Assembly: GCF_963678635.1 (NCBI RefSeq) | Contig: NC_087066.1 | Location: 36,581,152 to 36,645,151 of the forward strand | From: Symsagittifera roscoffensis | Taxonomy: Eukaryota; Xenacoelomorpha; Acoela; Convolutidae | Direction of reading: 5' to 3' | Length of the DNA: 64,000 nt | Part shown: one piece after another, positions 45,021 through 56,559 of the stretch | How the letters are laid out: the number at the start of each line of letters is the position of its first letter | Position numbering within the stretch: the first letter of the stretch is position 1 | Notes under the pieces: model-generated | The model's database searches: none | Told to the model about the DNA's origin: nothing | The model's input: only the letters and a program-made list of their open reading frames with translations | Translations under genes and position numbers: made by a program

Positions 45021-46963
45021 TATACCGTTTTCCCTATCTACCGATGTAACAATGCTTCTACCTTTCCCGATTTCGACGAAGATTTTTCATCGGATCGGAT
45101 GCTGGCACTAGTGACTGCACTACGAAAAACTTTGTTGAAATTTTGAAATGCGCAATACTTGAAACAGTTTCTGGGCAATTGTTTGAATGGTGTGAGTCCT
45201 GGCGTTCTGAGGTCCGCGTTCCAGAAAACGGCTGTTTATAGAGAACGATTGCGCACAATTTTAAGCGGCGTCCCTTGAGAAAGCAGCTAAATGAAGCAAA
45301 CAAGTCATGTTTTTGAGAAAGCAGCTAATTGAGCAAGCAAGTAAAGTTTAAGATAAACGGACATCATGTATTTTCCTAGCTGTTTTTACCAAACAGAAAT
45401 ACAGAGCTTGTTCGACTCAAATTTTTGATAATTTTTTTGAATTCCGTCAGTATATTTTGAGTATTGAAATTTTGAGTTTTTAGAGAAAAAGCGATCAAAA
45501 CGTTTTGCACTAGAAGCTTGGTAGCATAATGAGCTGAGTTATAACAACAATTTTAAAGCAACCCTCCGAGTGGCACCGTGGTTATGATAGAGACTTAAGC
45601 ATCGGAAAAGGAAGGAATAGGATGTAACAAATCCGATAGTTTTTGGCCAAATGTTTGACTGAACCAGTTTTTGTACGGTTTTTTCCATCAACCCAGCACT
45701 GTACGGGGCAACTGCACTCGTTTCAAGTATTTTAAAGCACTTTCAGCAATAATTGCGAAAAAACTCTCTGAGAACCTATATAAGTAGTGAAAAAAGTTCA
45801 ATTTAGCAAACACGTTCTTAAATATTTCTCAAAGACTAACTAACGGATGGGAGTAATTTTGTTACCACAAAAAAAAGTTTGGTATTGAAAGAGAGTTTTT
45901 TTTAGATTTTTCAGTCTGGAGAGTCCAAATCCAAGGGAACCCTCCGAGTGGCGTTAAGTTCAGAAAACTCCAATTCTATCCTATAAGGTAGACTGAACGG
46001 TTCAACTAGCCTTGTTTTAAGTTTGGTAGACCGTAATCGGAGGCATTTACGCGGCAAAAACAGTTAGTTTTGCAACTTTTTAAGGAACCCTTCGAAGTAA
46101 CCCTCCGGAGTCAGTTGAGCCCCTTAATAACCCTCCTTAGTGAAAATTTCGCCGAATCCTCCGAAATAGTTCAAGTAATCTCCCACAGTAAATTTAAGCT
46201 ATTGCCATTCATTTCGACCTTAGTTCGAGATTCGAGACCACTTTAAGGCAAAAAGTTGAGAATTCGTAAATTTTGGGAAATCCTCCGAAGTGATCCTCCG
46301 GAGTTAGTTGAGCCCTTTAGCAACGCTCCCTAGTGAATTTTGGAATACCATCCCAAGTAACTTGAGTGCCTTAGGTACCCTCTGGTGTAGCCCTCCGAAG
46401 TTAGCTAAGTGCTTTAACAACCCCTCTTAGTGAAATTCAAAGGCACCTTCTGAAGTAAAATAGTTACGTTTGTTACTCCTTGAAAAATGAAATAGAAGTT
46501 CAATTGCCCACGGGGTGTGTGTATTAGGAGTAAGCAGAACAGTTAACCCGGAGATTTGCGATCAATTTTAGATTCTAGATCGGGTTCGTCAGAAGTACCC
46601 GGACAATTTTTTTGAAATATTATTTTGGTTATATGGTTGCCATGAGCTACTTAATAGAAGGCTCCGGCTATCCAGGAACACGGAATTAGGGCCATTTTGA
46701 CCTGAAATACACCAACAACATAACAGCTGAATTACAAAACGGAAAATATTAGGAAAATAGAGAAAAAAAGAGAAGAAAAACGAAGGCTCTTCTCGCGACA
46801 TCTGGGCACAATAAGATGCTTACTAGAATATGATTCTGGAAGCCGAATATCCAATGGGACATCCGGGAAAGTTCCGAACATTCCCGGGCAATGAAATTGG
46901 AGAGATAACAGCGTCATCTCCGGAGAGTACGGAATGAGATGCCCGATGTCCATAATTAGAGGG

Positions 46964-47465
46964 GCATCGCGTCAACGCATGATGAATTCCAATGTCATTG
47001 TCTGTTGCAAACTTGGTAGTTTACCCGCGCGTATTAATCTGGTGTTGATCTGGTACTCAGGGTAATGATGGCATTTCAGGGTAATTCAGGGTAATGATGG
47101 CAATCAGATTGCTGGAAGCTCGTTTAAGAGAAAACATTAGACAACAAGTGCCGACTAGGAGCAGTTGGGAAAGTTACCTGTCTAAAAGACTTAAATATTT
47201 TCGAGAAAACGGGTGAAATCTTGAAAATTCCGATGGAAGTGAAGTAATATGGGCCAGAAAACGACTGATGCCATAGTTCAGAGCCAAGATGACTGGACAT
47301 AGAATCAGATGTTAACAAGCAATCTTTCGAGACTCATCGAAATGCGGTAACCACTGCAGTGAAGAGGACATTGAATACGATCTCATTGTGATGGCAGAGA
47401 AGGTGAAAAGATCTTGAAGGAAGATCTGTAGAGAAAAATGACGTTGTGCCTCGACCCTAAAACTC
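46964..47465 (+). pseudogene. C-terminal fragment of giant-ORF family in unit 5
   Basis: Same fragment, but the segment after the SNVIVCC block is replaced by a short rearranged stretch, so only the MAIR and THRN blocks remain aligned. Confidence 0.65.
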
Positions 47466-49021
47466 AAATGAGCAAACTTTATGAGGGAAAGACTTTAGTT
47501 TTTATTCAGAGAAGCTTGTGAGCAGATTACAGCTGAAGTGTTCTAGCCTGCATTATTGTTTTTATTCAACTAAGAAATGTGTTTGCTTTGAGGTGATATG
47601 AAAAAAAATTTCAACCGTTTCTCGAAGAGGGCGACTCTTCATTCTTCCTTCTGACCACCGATTTTCTTAATTTTAAATTTCAGGGCCAATAACAACTTAA
47701 ACTTCAGAAGGGACATTGTAGGATAATTTTAGTTTGTTGTTTCGCAGGACTGTCCTGCATCTCAACAGCTTTTGACCCTAGAAGAAATCGTTTTAATTTA
47801 AAACGAGGAAGGTAGAAGTGATAAAGACATTTTATCTGAGGTCACGTTCTCAGGATGCAGAAAAATGGAAAAACTAGGAGGCTATAGCGATGTAGTATGA
47901 TGCCATTAAAAGAACATAATGAGAAGATGTGATGTAGATGAAATTACTTTTCAGTGTAGTTTCTGTGTTTTCTGTTCGAACGAAAAAAACTTGTTGCAAT
48001 CTAGAATTGCGCGATACCGGAAGCAGTTTCTGAGCAAATGTTTGAGAATGGTTTGACTCCTGGCTTTCTGAGGTTCAGCATTCCAGACAACGGCTGCTTC
48101 GAGAAAAACACTGTGCACAATATCCAACGGCGACCCTTGAGAAAGCAGGTAATTGAAGCGAGCAAGTCATGACCTTGAGAAAGCAGCTAATTGGAGAAAG
48201 CAGGTCAAGTTCAAACAAAGCTGACATCAAACATTTTTGTACCTGTTTTTAACAAATAGAAAAATATGATCTGTTCGAATCAAAAATAAAAAAATTATGT
48301 GAAGAAAGCAATTGAAAAGTGAAACATGTATTATACATTTAAAATTGAAACAAAACGGAAAATCAGTCGACAAATAAACGGAAGAAAAGCACAAACTGTA
48401 AAATACCAAGGTTTTTTAAAAATTGATATGAAAAACCAGCAATAAGTACTGCCCCAAATGAACTATGTGGTAGTTTGGTTTTCGTGCATGTCATCGTGCA
48501 TCTCAGCACAATCGAAGCAGAAATCAAACTTGATTAATTGATCCTGAACTTCAATCGACCTAAATTGCTTTTAGTCACAAAAATTGAAATTACTAGCAAA
48601 AATCAAGTTTTTCAACCAAAAAATTTGATTTTTAAAATTTTTGGTTTTTAAAATCAAAATGTGTTTAAAAATGCTTTCAAAGGTATGTAATTTCAAAAGA
48701 ATTTTTGTTGTCGACTTGTTGATCTTGCAGTCAAAGTTAGTGAAAACAAGATACTTCAATTCTTTTTTTTCCATACGTTTTCGCTATTTACTGGTATCAT
48801 CACGCAAACAACAAAACTAAAAAATAAGAAACACATGTAGAATTCAAACTTGCGACCACTAATTGTATAAAGCTGTAAATTGTCAGAGAAATAAGAAACG
48901 TTTTTTGTTATTTTTTTTGTACCAGTATTTTACTGACTAATTACAGCTTTAAACAGTTTTGTTTCCGGTATGTTATAATTTTGTTGCTCTCTTCATGTGT
49001 GGTTTGTTCTTCAGATTTGTT

Positions 49022-49075
49022 GTTTGACTGATGATGCCAGTGAATGGCGAAACGTTTGAAAATAATGTCTTGAAC
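49022..49075 (+). ncRNA. Hammerhead-ribozyme-like motif, duplicate of the best copy
   Basis: Same core, arms and GTC triplet as at 43718-43771, displaced by 5,304 bases. CTGATGA is at 49028-49034. One loop base in stem III differs (TTGAAAATAA). Confidence 0.55.
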
Positions 49076-50267
49076 TTTACAGTTTTCCCTATCTACCGGT
49101 GTATCAATGCTTCGACTTTTCCCGCATTTGATGAGGATATTTCATCGGATCGGGTGCTGGCACTTGTGAATACACTACGAAAAACTTTGTTGAAACTTAG
49201 AAATGCGCGATACTTGAAACAGTTTCTGGGCAATTGTTTGAAAAATGGTGGGAGTCCTGGCTTCCTGATGTCCGGCTTCCTGAGTTCAGAAAACGGCTGT
49301 TTATAGAGAATGTCTGTGCACAGTTTTAAACGGCGTCCCTTGAAAAAGCAGCTAATTGAAGCAAGCAAGTCGTGATTTTGAGAAATCAGTTAATTGAAGC
49401 AAGCAAGTCATGTTTAAAAAAGCAGACATCATTCATTTTTTACCTGTTTTTATCAAACAGAAAAAACTATCTGTTCGATTCAAAAATAAAAGAGCTATTA
49501 TTCGTAATGAAACCGAAAGAAGAGCGAAACTGGTATTATAGATTGCAATTGAAAGAAAACGGTAAACCAGTCGACAAACAAATGGAAGAAAATCACAAAC
49601 TGTAAAGTTCCAACGTTTTTTGATAAATGAAACGAAAAAAAAAACAACAAGTACTGCCTCAAATAATCTATGTGGTAGTTTTTTTTCCAGGAAATTGAGC
49701 ATGTCAGCAAAATTGAAGCAAAAATTAAATCCGAATATTTGATCCTGATTTCTTAATAAAAGTTTGTTAGATGGAAACTTTTACTCATTCCCGTCAATCG
49801 ACCTAAATTGCTTCTTGTCAATAAATTGAAATTCATAGCGAAAATCAAAAGCTGATTTTTCAAACAAATATTTTGAATTTTAAAGGTTGGTTTTTAAAAT
49901 CGATTAACGGTAAAAACTCTTGCCCTCGGAAGTTTGTAACTTCAATTGAATAATTGATGTCGACTTGTTGATCTTGCAATTAGAACTAGTGAAAACAAGA
50001 TAATTCAAGGCTTTGTTTCCAAACGTTTTTGCTATTTAATGGCATCATCACGCAAATAACAAAACTGAAAAAAAATCGCACATGAAAAGTTCAAAAAAAC
50101 TATGACCACCAAATGTATAAAGCAGTAACTCAACAGTAAATAAGAACCGTTTATTATCATTTTTTTGGTTCAGTGTTTTACTGGTGATTTACAGCTTTAA
50201 ACAGTTTTGTTTCCGGTATATCATAAATTTGTTGCTCTTTTATGTGTATTTGTTCTTCAGATTTGTT

Positions 50268-50322
50268 GTTTGCCTGATGAGGCCAGTAAATGGCGAAAAT
50301 GTTGGAAAATAAGGCCTTGAAC
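50268..50322 (+). ncRNA. Hammerhead-ribozyme-like motif, duplicate of the degenerate copy
   Basis: Duplicate of 44966-45020 with CTGATGA at 50274-50280. It has the same defects (GAAAA, GCC triplet). Confidence 0.45.
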
Positions 50323-50979
50323 TATACCGTTTTCCCTATCTACCGATGTAATAATGCTTCTACCTTTCCCGATTTCGACGAAGATTTTTCATCGGATCGG
50401 ATGCTGGCACTAGTGACTGCACTACGAAAAACTTTGTTGAAATTTTGAAATGCGGAATACTTGAAACAGTTTCTGGGCAATTGTTTGAATGGTGTGAGTC
50501 CTGGCGTTCTGAGGTCCGCGTTCCAGAAAACGGCTGTTTATAGAGAACGATTGCGCACAATTTTAAGCGGCGTCCCTTGAGAAAGCAGCTAAATGAAGCA
50601 AACAAGTCATGTTTTTGAGAAAGCAGCTAATTGAGCAAGCAAGTCAAGTTTAAGATAAACGGACATCATGCATTTTCCTAGCTGTTTTTACCAAACAGAA
50701 ATACAGAGCTTGTTCGACTCAAAAACAAACAAAAAACATTGTTAAGAAACTGATTGAAAAGCAAAACAGATTTTATAGATTGCATTTTAAAAAGAAAACG
50801 GAAAATCAGTCGACAGAAAAACTTACGAAAACACCAAATTCAAAAACAAAACGTTTTGATATACATAAAAATGAATATGAACAACAAGTACTGCCGAATA
50901 TGAACTATGAAGCAGTTTTAGTTGATTTTTTCAAGAACTTGAGCATGACAGCATAATTGAAGCAGAAATAATTCTCAAT

Positions 50980-51605
50980 TGTTTTTCGCTGCCCATCCTT
51001 GCCCAGCCCTTTGCGCTACCCTGTCTTGTTTTGCTTTATCTTTTTTGCATTGCCCCTGCTTACGCTGATTTACCTTGCCTTGGGCTGCTCTGCATTGTTT
51101 CGTCTTGCTTTGCCCTATTCGCACTGCCTACCTTGCGAACCATAGCCTGTCCCTCCTTGCCTTGCGCTACCTTGCGAGATTTTCGCTGCCTTGCATAGCG
51201 CTGCCGTGCTCGCTACCCTGCATTGCCCCTCCTCGTCATGACCTGGCCTGCTTTGCCCTTCCTCGCCCTGTGCTGCCTTTGCTCCACTCTGTCTTGAGTT
51301 GCCCAGCCTCTTCGCCATGCATTGCGGCGCCTAACCCTGCCTTGATTCGCAATACCGTAACTTCCCCCTTTTCGCCCTGCAATGAGCTCCCCTGCCCGGC
51401 CTTGTCTCGCGCTTCCCTACATCGCGCTTCCCTACCCTGCCTTACGCCTCCTCGCCCTGCCCTGCCCTGCGCTATCTTACCCGTCCTAGATCTGCACTGC
51501 CTTACCATGCCTTTTTCCTCCTCGACCTGTTCTGCCTTGCTCCTCTTCACCCTGCCCTGCCCTAGTCTGACTTGCACCTCATCGCATTGCCCTGCCTTGC
51601 CCTGA
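50980..51605. repeat. C/T-rich degenerate minisatellite (CCTTGCCCTG-like unit)
   Basis: About 620 bases of imperfect copies of a roughly 10-base phrase such as CCTTGCCCTG, CCCTGCCTTG and CTTGCGCTAC. The strand is pyrimidine-rich with regular G. The long open frames on both strands here (176 and 113 codons) are by-products of the repeat. It sits within Penelope-like monomer sequence. Confidence 0.85.
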
Positions 51606-52085
51606 AAAGTTTCTTAAGCATTGCAATATACGATAAAACGTAGACGTATAAAATTTCGTTCTGTTCGGAAATCTTTATTATGAGATGCATTTTATAGCTC
51701 AAACAAAAAAAGATAGTGGCAGACGCATTTAGCAAAATAAAAGAGTGTTGCCCAAGGTGCCTTCAGAAAAACTTCGGGGTGTCTGGGCCAAAAAAAGCTG
51801 TCATAAAATGACACCAAAAGAGGGACCCATTATTTGTTGAGGGGGTCGAATCCTTCAGAAGGGAATGTCTGCCTTTAGCGCTACCCCACCCTTGAATCCA
51901 TCCCATTAGTTTTCGAGAAACTGAGAAAATCTAAAAATATTTTTGTTTAAAAAAATCTCCCATTAACTTTTTGGAAGGCTGTAGAAAGTGGTTAAGGTAG
52001 AAAATGCATAGGGAATTAAGCAGGCAGGCAGGAGAAAAGGCGGTCTTTCTATTGAAACTATCGTACATCTAGTTTTGGAAGTCTG
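51606..52085. other. Non-coding stretch with a dispersed repeat
   Basis: No gene. The part at about 51745-51870 (GGTGCCTTCAGAAAAACTTC; GGGGGTCGAATCC) resembles 58560-58670 (GGAGCCTTTAGAAAACGTTT; GCGGGTCGAATCC), so a short dispersed repeat is present. Confidence 0.45.
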
Positions 52086-52807
52086 TACGGTAGTTTTCGA
52101 GAAGAAAACGTTGATGAAAATGAAAAAAAATCGTCTGAAACATCACTAAAAAAACAGACATCATAATTTTTTTTCTACCTGTTTTTTATCTGTTCGAAGC
52201 CTTGAAAAAAATTGATTGAAAAGCGTGTCAGATAATATAGATTGCATTTGAAAAAAAAATGGAAAATCACTCGACGGAAATCCGGACGAAAACCACGAAC
52301 TCGAAATTACCAACTTTTTTTTGTAAAAAAAATTTAAAAAAAAACGCACTTCCTCAAATGAACTAAGAAGTATATATTCTTTGGCATTTTCAAGAAACTG
52401 AGCAGGTCAATAGAGTTCAAGCAGAAACGAAATTTTGATCCCGAATTTGTAATTAGACTCTGTTAGGTGAAAACATGTTCTCATTCCCTTCAATCAACCT
52501 AAATTGCAATTCGTCAAAATATTTATTTTCCGAGCGAAAATCAGAATTTGATTTTTCAACTAAAAAACTTGATTTTAAAATTGCTTTTTGAAATCAAAAA
52601 AGGGAAAAACATTTGCCTTCAGAAGTTTGTAACTTCAAAAGAATTATTGTGGTCGACTTGTTGATCTTGCAATGAAAGAAAGAATTTGTTTTTTGTTTTC
52701 ATTGTTCCAGTATTCGGCGGGTTACAGCTTCATACATTTGTGAACTTGTGAATCTATTTTCTCATAGTTTTGTTGATTTTCATGTTTGTTTCGTTCTTCA
52801 CTTTTGT

Positions 52808-52866
52808 TTTTTGCCAGATAATGCCAGTAAATGGCGAAAACGTTTGGAATTTAAGCATTAAACTAT
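52808..52866 (+). ncRNA. Hammerhead-like remnant at the 5' repeat of the Penelope-like body
   Basis: The core reads CAGATAA in place of CTGATGA, but the GCC/GGC arms and GAAAACG block are kept. Inactive by inspection. It marks the boundary of the terminal repeat. Confidence 0.4.
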
Positions 52867-52989
52867 TTTGTTTTCCCTATCTACCGATATATCAATGCTT
52901 CTACCTTTCCCACTTTTGAGGAAGAAATTGGTTCGAAACGGATTTTTTCTAGCTGTTTTTTTATCAAACAGAAATACAGAAAGCAGCTA

Positions 52990-54720
52990 ATTGAAACAAG
53001 CACGTCATGGCCATCTTGCGAAAATTTGAAGGAAAAGAGCAAGAAAGTGACCAGTTCTGAAATCTCGGAATGCGTGAGAAGTAGCGTCTTCTTTCACGCA
53101 AGGGATATACTGACCACTCCAGATCAGGAAATACGCAAAATACATAACAAGAAACTGGCTACTTACGCAGAGAGGCAAGGTAAACGACTTCATGTGGTTA
53201 GCAACTCGATCAGCATCCTTGTTAAACTTCAACAGCCTCCACTTTACGTTATGAGCTGCTATCCCTAGGCCGTCAGCGCCCAGTTACAAACAATCTTAAA
53301 GAACTGGCTTTTTTGGCTGATGTCGACCAACTGCTTCGGTTAGAAAAACGAAAAAACATAAGCACTGATTCCACCATTGACATCAACGCGTGGAACACCT
53401 GGCATTGCAGAATGGCTAAGCAGCAAGGTGCTGATCGTGCTGTTGAGAAAGTCAAAAAATACTTCAAGGTTTACGGACTGAAAGCTGTGTCATTTGACAA
53501 GGGGTCTGGTTTTTGCCCGATGACTGAGAAATACTACGAAGCTAAGCTCTCGAGCTTACTCAACAGTCGCCAGTTTTGCGAAAATATGGTCAACAGCAAG
53601 AAAGCATGCATCATGAGAATCGAAGACCAGGTCAAGGAGCACCTTCGCAGCAGGAAGAAACGCAAAAGATCACTGATGATTTTTACAGACACGAGCGATC
53701 TTTGGGAGTTGCTCTTGCTAGACTCTAAAGACTTGCAAAAATCCATAAACGCGGGATGCCTCTCTGTCCTGTGCTATCTGCTCTAGAAGTCGTTAGGCGG
53801 CTTTGAACTCGAAAATGGTCTCACGTTTCAATGGTGTGTCTGAATCGAACAACGAGACTTCATCGACAGAGATGAAAAGAAACTGACTGAAATGCAACTG
53901 GATCAAAATGAACAAGTTTTTCCATGAAATTAAAAAAATTTTTCACCAACATTCCGGTGCATGAGGCTATTGAACTCGCTGCCATGAGAGTGTACGATGC
54001 CGAGACTATTCCTTCAATGGCTAAATGCACGTTCGTCTGCCTTTTACAAATGCAGGTTACTAACACCCAGCTGATGGCTTGTGGTAAGTGATACAAACTA
54101 ATTCGGAGCGGCTATAAGCCCGTAGATGGCTGCCATCTTGGTCAACAGCTAGATGAAACAGTTTGAACCCGCTATCTCAGGTGATGCTTCTAACGATAGG
54201 GCGTATGAGTTGGGAAGCGAAACAACCCGAATATCAGTACGTCAGACTTTCTGGAGAACCCTGAACTTGAGCTGCCGGTGTCTGCTCTATCAGTCGGCAT
54301 ATGCTTGTCAAAACCCTCCAAGTGTGTACGAACCGATCATTGATAGAACGTTGTTAAAGTCGATGTCTGTCAAATTATCATAAGCACCGGTTGGTTCCGA
54401 TGAACTAGGTAAAAGTTCTGTTCTAGCCATGCAGTTACGTGGCCAAACATCCGACAAGTTCATGAAGAAACTAAGAATTACCTGTAGTGCTTCGGTCATT
54501 TTTACCATCAAAAAGTTAAAATATGTGCTGTCATCTCTGAAGTCGCTTGTTACTAACGTTTTGAAAAATTGACTTATATATCAGATTGTCTGTCCTGAAT
54601 GCTCATCCAGCTATATCGGCAAAGCCAGTCGGCGTCTTTTAATTCGTCCTAAAGAACATTCAGTAATTGGCAAAAACGCTTGGAATTTAAACCTTGACTT
54701 ATACTGTTTTCTCTATTAGA
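52990..54720 (+). pseudogene. Penelope-like reverse transcriptase with GIY-YIG endonuclease, decayed
   Basis: The longest open piece is 53313-53786, with AVSFDKGSGFCPMTEKYYEA and KLSSLLNSRQF. It fits the Penelope RT fingers pattern (ADKG, then hydrophobic-x-D, then YxxKM). At 54111-54167 the frame reads AISP, stop, MAAILVN, a stop and MKQFE, which resembles the VSMGSPLGPxxAN.xMxxFE palm motif. At 54582-54671 the reading IVCPECSSSYIGKASRRLL then RPKEH matches the second half of a GIY-YIG nuclease (CxxC, YIG, R.EH). The RT catalytic DD box is not identifiable to me. Stops and frameshifts throughout make it a pseudogene. Confidence 0.7.
54582..54671 (+). pseudogene. GIY-YIG endonuclease remnant
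   Basis: Open for 30 codons: CPEC, SYIGKASRRLLIRPKEHSV. Canonical Penelope GIY-YIG segments have C-x2-C, YIG-x-T-x-R-x-L, then R-x-x-EH. This is the strongest evidence for the Penelope assignment. Confidence 0.7.
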
Positions 54721-54760
54721 GTTAGTGAGATTGAGAGTCAACCTGTGATTCATAGTTGTT

Positions 54761-56559
54761 CGAGTTTTTTCAGGTTATAATCACTTACGGATGCACATCC
54801 AAACTCCATTCCCTCAAATCATTATTCCTCAAAATGGGTAATTGAAATACCGAAACTAAGAACTTGATTCGACCTCCAGGCTACGAAGCTTGATATTAAA
54901 AACAATAAATTTGATGTGAGGAAAAAAAACCTTCAAAATTACAAGTTTGTAATTCTACGAAGATGAACAAAAAAAGTGGAACGAAATGAAGTTGGTAAAA
55001 AGTATTATACACCATCGTCAAAAATTTTGTTGAAAATGACAGTTTGGTTACTTAAAGAGAACAAACGCGTGTCAAGTTAAAAATATTGCAGAGCGCTGAT
55101 GTGAAAAAGTTTGGCTGTGATCGCAACCGAGGTAAGCAAATTGGCCCATATAAAAATTGTTTCTGAATAAAATCAAATCACTGAGAAGTTGACCTTGCCT
55201 GTTGCTGCGAGCAAAGTTAAAATAAAATCAGAAAGAAAATGAAATTTTCTGTTTTTATTCTGAATTTGTCATTGATTGTTTCAGTTTCTTGAGTTGATTA
55301 GTATTCTTGAAGAAGAAATTTCCTTCTCGTGTATTTCTTTCTCTGAATACAACTTTTGAAATATATTTTTTGACAATAATCTATTTCGTTCAGTTAATCA
55401 TTGAATTGATATAATAATTTTTTTTTGCTATTGATTTTTTTTGCTAATTGATTTGGTCGGCTAAAAAGTCATTCCAAAATTATTCAGAGCTTTCTTATTA
55501 CCTAAAAATTAAAATTACAATAAAGCTTTACTTGTAGTCTTTGAAATTGAACTTACGGGTGGGGAGCACTGTTCACGATTCTTGCTACCAAGTTTCTTAA
55601 TAGGGCCACTAGTTTTGTTTTGCTTGGTCATAAATTTCATCGGAGCCTGGGACGTTGAGGCACTTAGCATAGTGGTAAGGCGTTCACTTTGAAATTGGCC
55701 TAGAGTCGCAAAAAAGAAATAAGTTCGCTCAAAAAAACCGTCTTGAATTTTGGGAGATATTATAGAGTTTAACAAATTCATCGAACAACGTATTTAATTT
55801 CTGAAAAAATTCTGATCTTCGAATTCAAAATAAACCATAAATAATAATAATAACTAGCGCTGGAGACTATTCAAAACTTTGGGTTTTCGCTACAATTAAA
55901 AGTTTACTGATATTTTACAAACTGAGAGGAAGGTGTTTGAATAAAAAGAGACCAGTACCACTTTTTGCTTCCGGACCCATCTTAATCTTAGGGACTCAAC
56001 ACTCAGGATTGGTGAATCCCCTTAGGTCCCAGTTTTTTATATCTCCCAAAATAAAAAACCAGTCTCATAAATCCTAAAACAAATCTTCTTGAATTGATTG
56101 GTTGACATTTGAGCCAACGAATTTATGAATTGACGAGCAAGCCCGCCTCCAACAATCAACTGGCTCGCAAAAAAATTAGGGTGCTACTACGATAGAGTGG
56201 TCCCACGAAAAAACAACTAAGATATACAGGTCCCGCGTGCAATTCGCACGTTATATGTTGAAAACTGATTTGTTAATAAACTATTTATTTCTAAAAACTC
56301 GCGAAACATGTTGAGTCAGAAACTGTTTGTACTATCTAGTTAATATCAAGAAATATGCTCGCTTCAACATTTTTTTTTGGTTTGATAACCATAATTAGTT
56401 TGATTTATATTTCATCAAAACTCATTGTTGGCAGTGTTTTAAACCTTAAAACGAAAATAACTTGTTTGAAAAGAAACTGCGACATCTTTCTGAAAAAAAA
56501 CTATAATTATTAAAGGATTCGAGAGCTCCTTGAACAACTTGAAGTAAGGCTATATCGTA
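54761..56559. other. AT-rich non-coding stretch
   Basis: No supported gene. A minus-strand frame of 88 codons at 55515-55781 has no recognisable motif. An A-box-like TTAGCATAGTGGTAAGGCG lies near 55663, but no B box follows. Confidence 0.4.

Larger units (their letters stand above)
42700..45423 (+). mobile_element. Penelope-like element tandem monomers (in unit 4)
   Basis: Diverged copies of one monomer follow each other with a period of about 1,248 bases, measured between the two CTGATGA cores (43724 and 44972). Shared blocks: CAGTTTCTGGGCAATTG, CTTGAGAAAGCAGCTAATTG, TTTACCTGTTTTTATCAAAC-like, CTACCGATGT. The same blocks flank the decayed Penelope-like body at 52.1-54.8 kb, which identifies the monomers as its terminal-repeat sequence. 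Confidence 0.65.
41651..46951 (+). repeat. Tandem array unit 4, expanded (5,301 bp) with Penelope-like monomers
   Basis: Matches unit 3 until about 42500, then continues with the older 3' tail (CCCTAGAAGAA, GGCTATAGC), then Penelope-like tandem monomers to about 45420. It rejoins the 3.49-kb unit sequence at about 45424 through an AATTTTTnnTAATTTTT junction. An extra CCTCCG-rich segment lies at about 45905-46345. The whole 5.3-kb arrangement is repeated, in part, in unit 5. Confidence 0.85.
46952..50975 (+). repeat. Tandem array unit 5, partial, with Penelope-like monomers
   Basis: Repeats unit 4 at an offset of 5,301-5,304 bp up to about 50720. It then continues with Penelope-like monomer sequence absent from unit 4, to about 50975. 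The giant-ORF fragment has a rearranged stretch near 47050-47100, with CAGGGTAATGATGGCA-type phrases repeated. Confidence 0.85.
48000..50975 (+). mobile_element. Penelope-like element tandem monomers (in unit 5)
   Basis: Duplicate of 42700-45420 with few differences, continuing about 250 bases further to 50975, where a C/T-rich minisatellite begins. Confidence 0.65.
52090..54760 (+). mobile_element. Decayed Penelope-like retroelement (terminal repeat, body, terminal repeat)
   Basis: The left part (52090-52990) matches the tandem monomers. The centre carries RT and endonuclease remnants. The right end at 54660-54720 (GTAATTGGCAAAAACGCTTGG) again resembles the hammerhead block at 52820-52850 (GTAAATGGCGAAAACGTTTGG). 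This is the expected layout of Penelope-like elements: repeat, RT plus GIY-YIG, repeat. Confidence 0.65.

Noticed and set aside
31177-50975. CRISPR-like regular repeats
   Set aside because: Repeat units are kilobases long in a eukaryotic, retroelement-rich context. There are no short direct repeats with unique spacers.
51075-51605. 176-codon plus-strand and 113-codon minus-strand open frames
   Set aside because: They are by-products of the C/T-rich minisatellite, which has few stop codons on either strand. Composition is repetitive and no domain is present.
55648-55720. tRNA-like A box TTAGCATAGTGGTAAGGCG
   Set aside because: No B box or acceptor pairing is found at the proper distance, so a tRNA or SINE cannot be supported.
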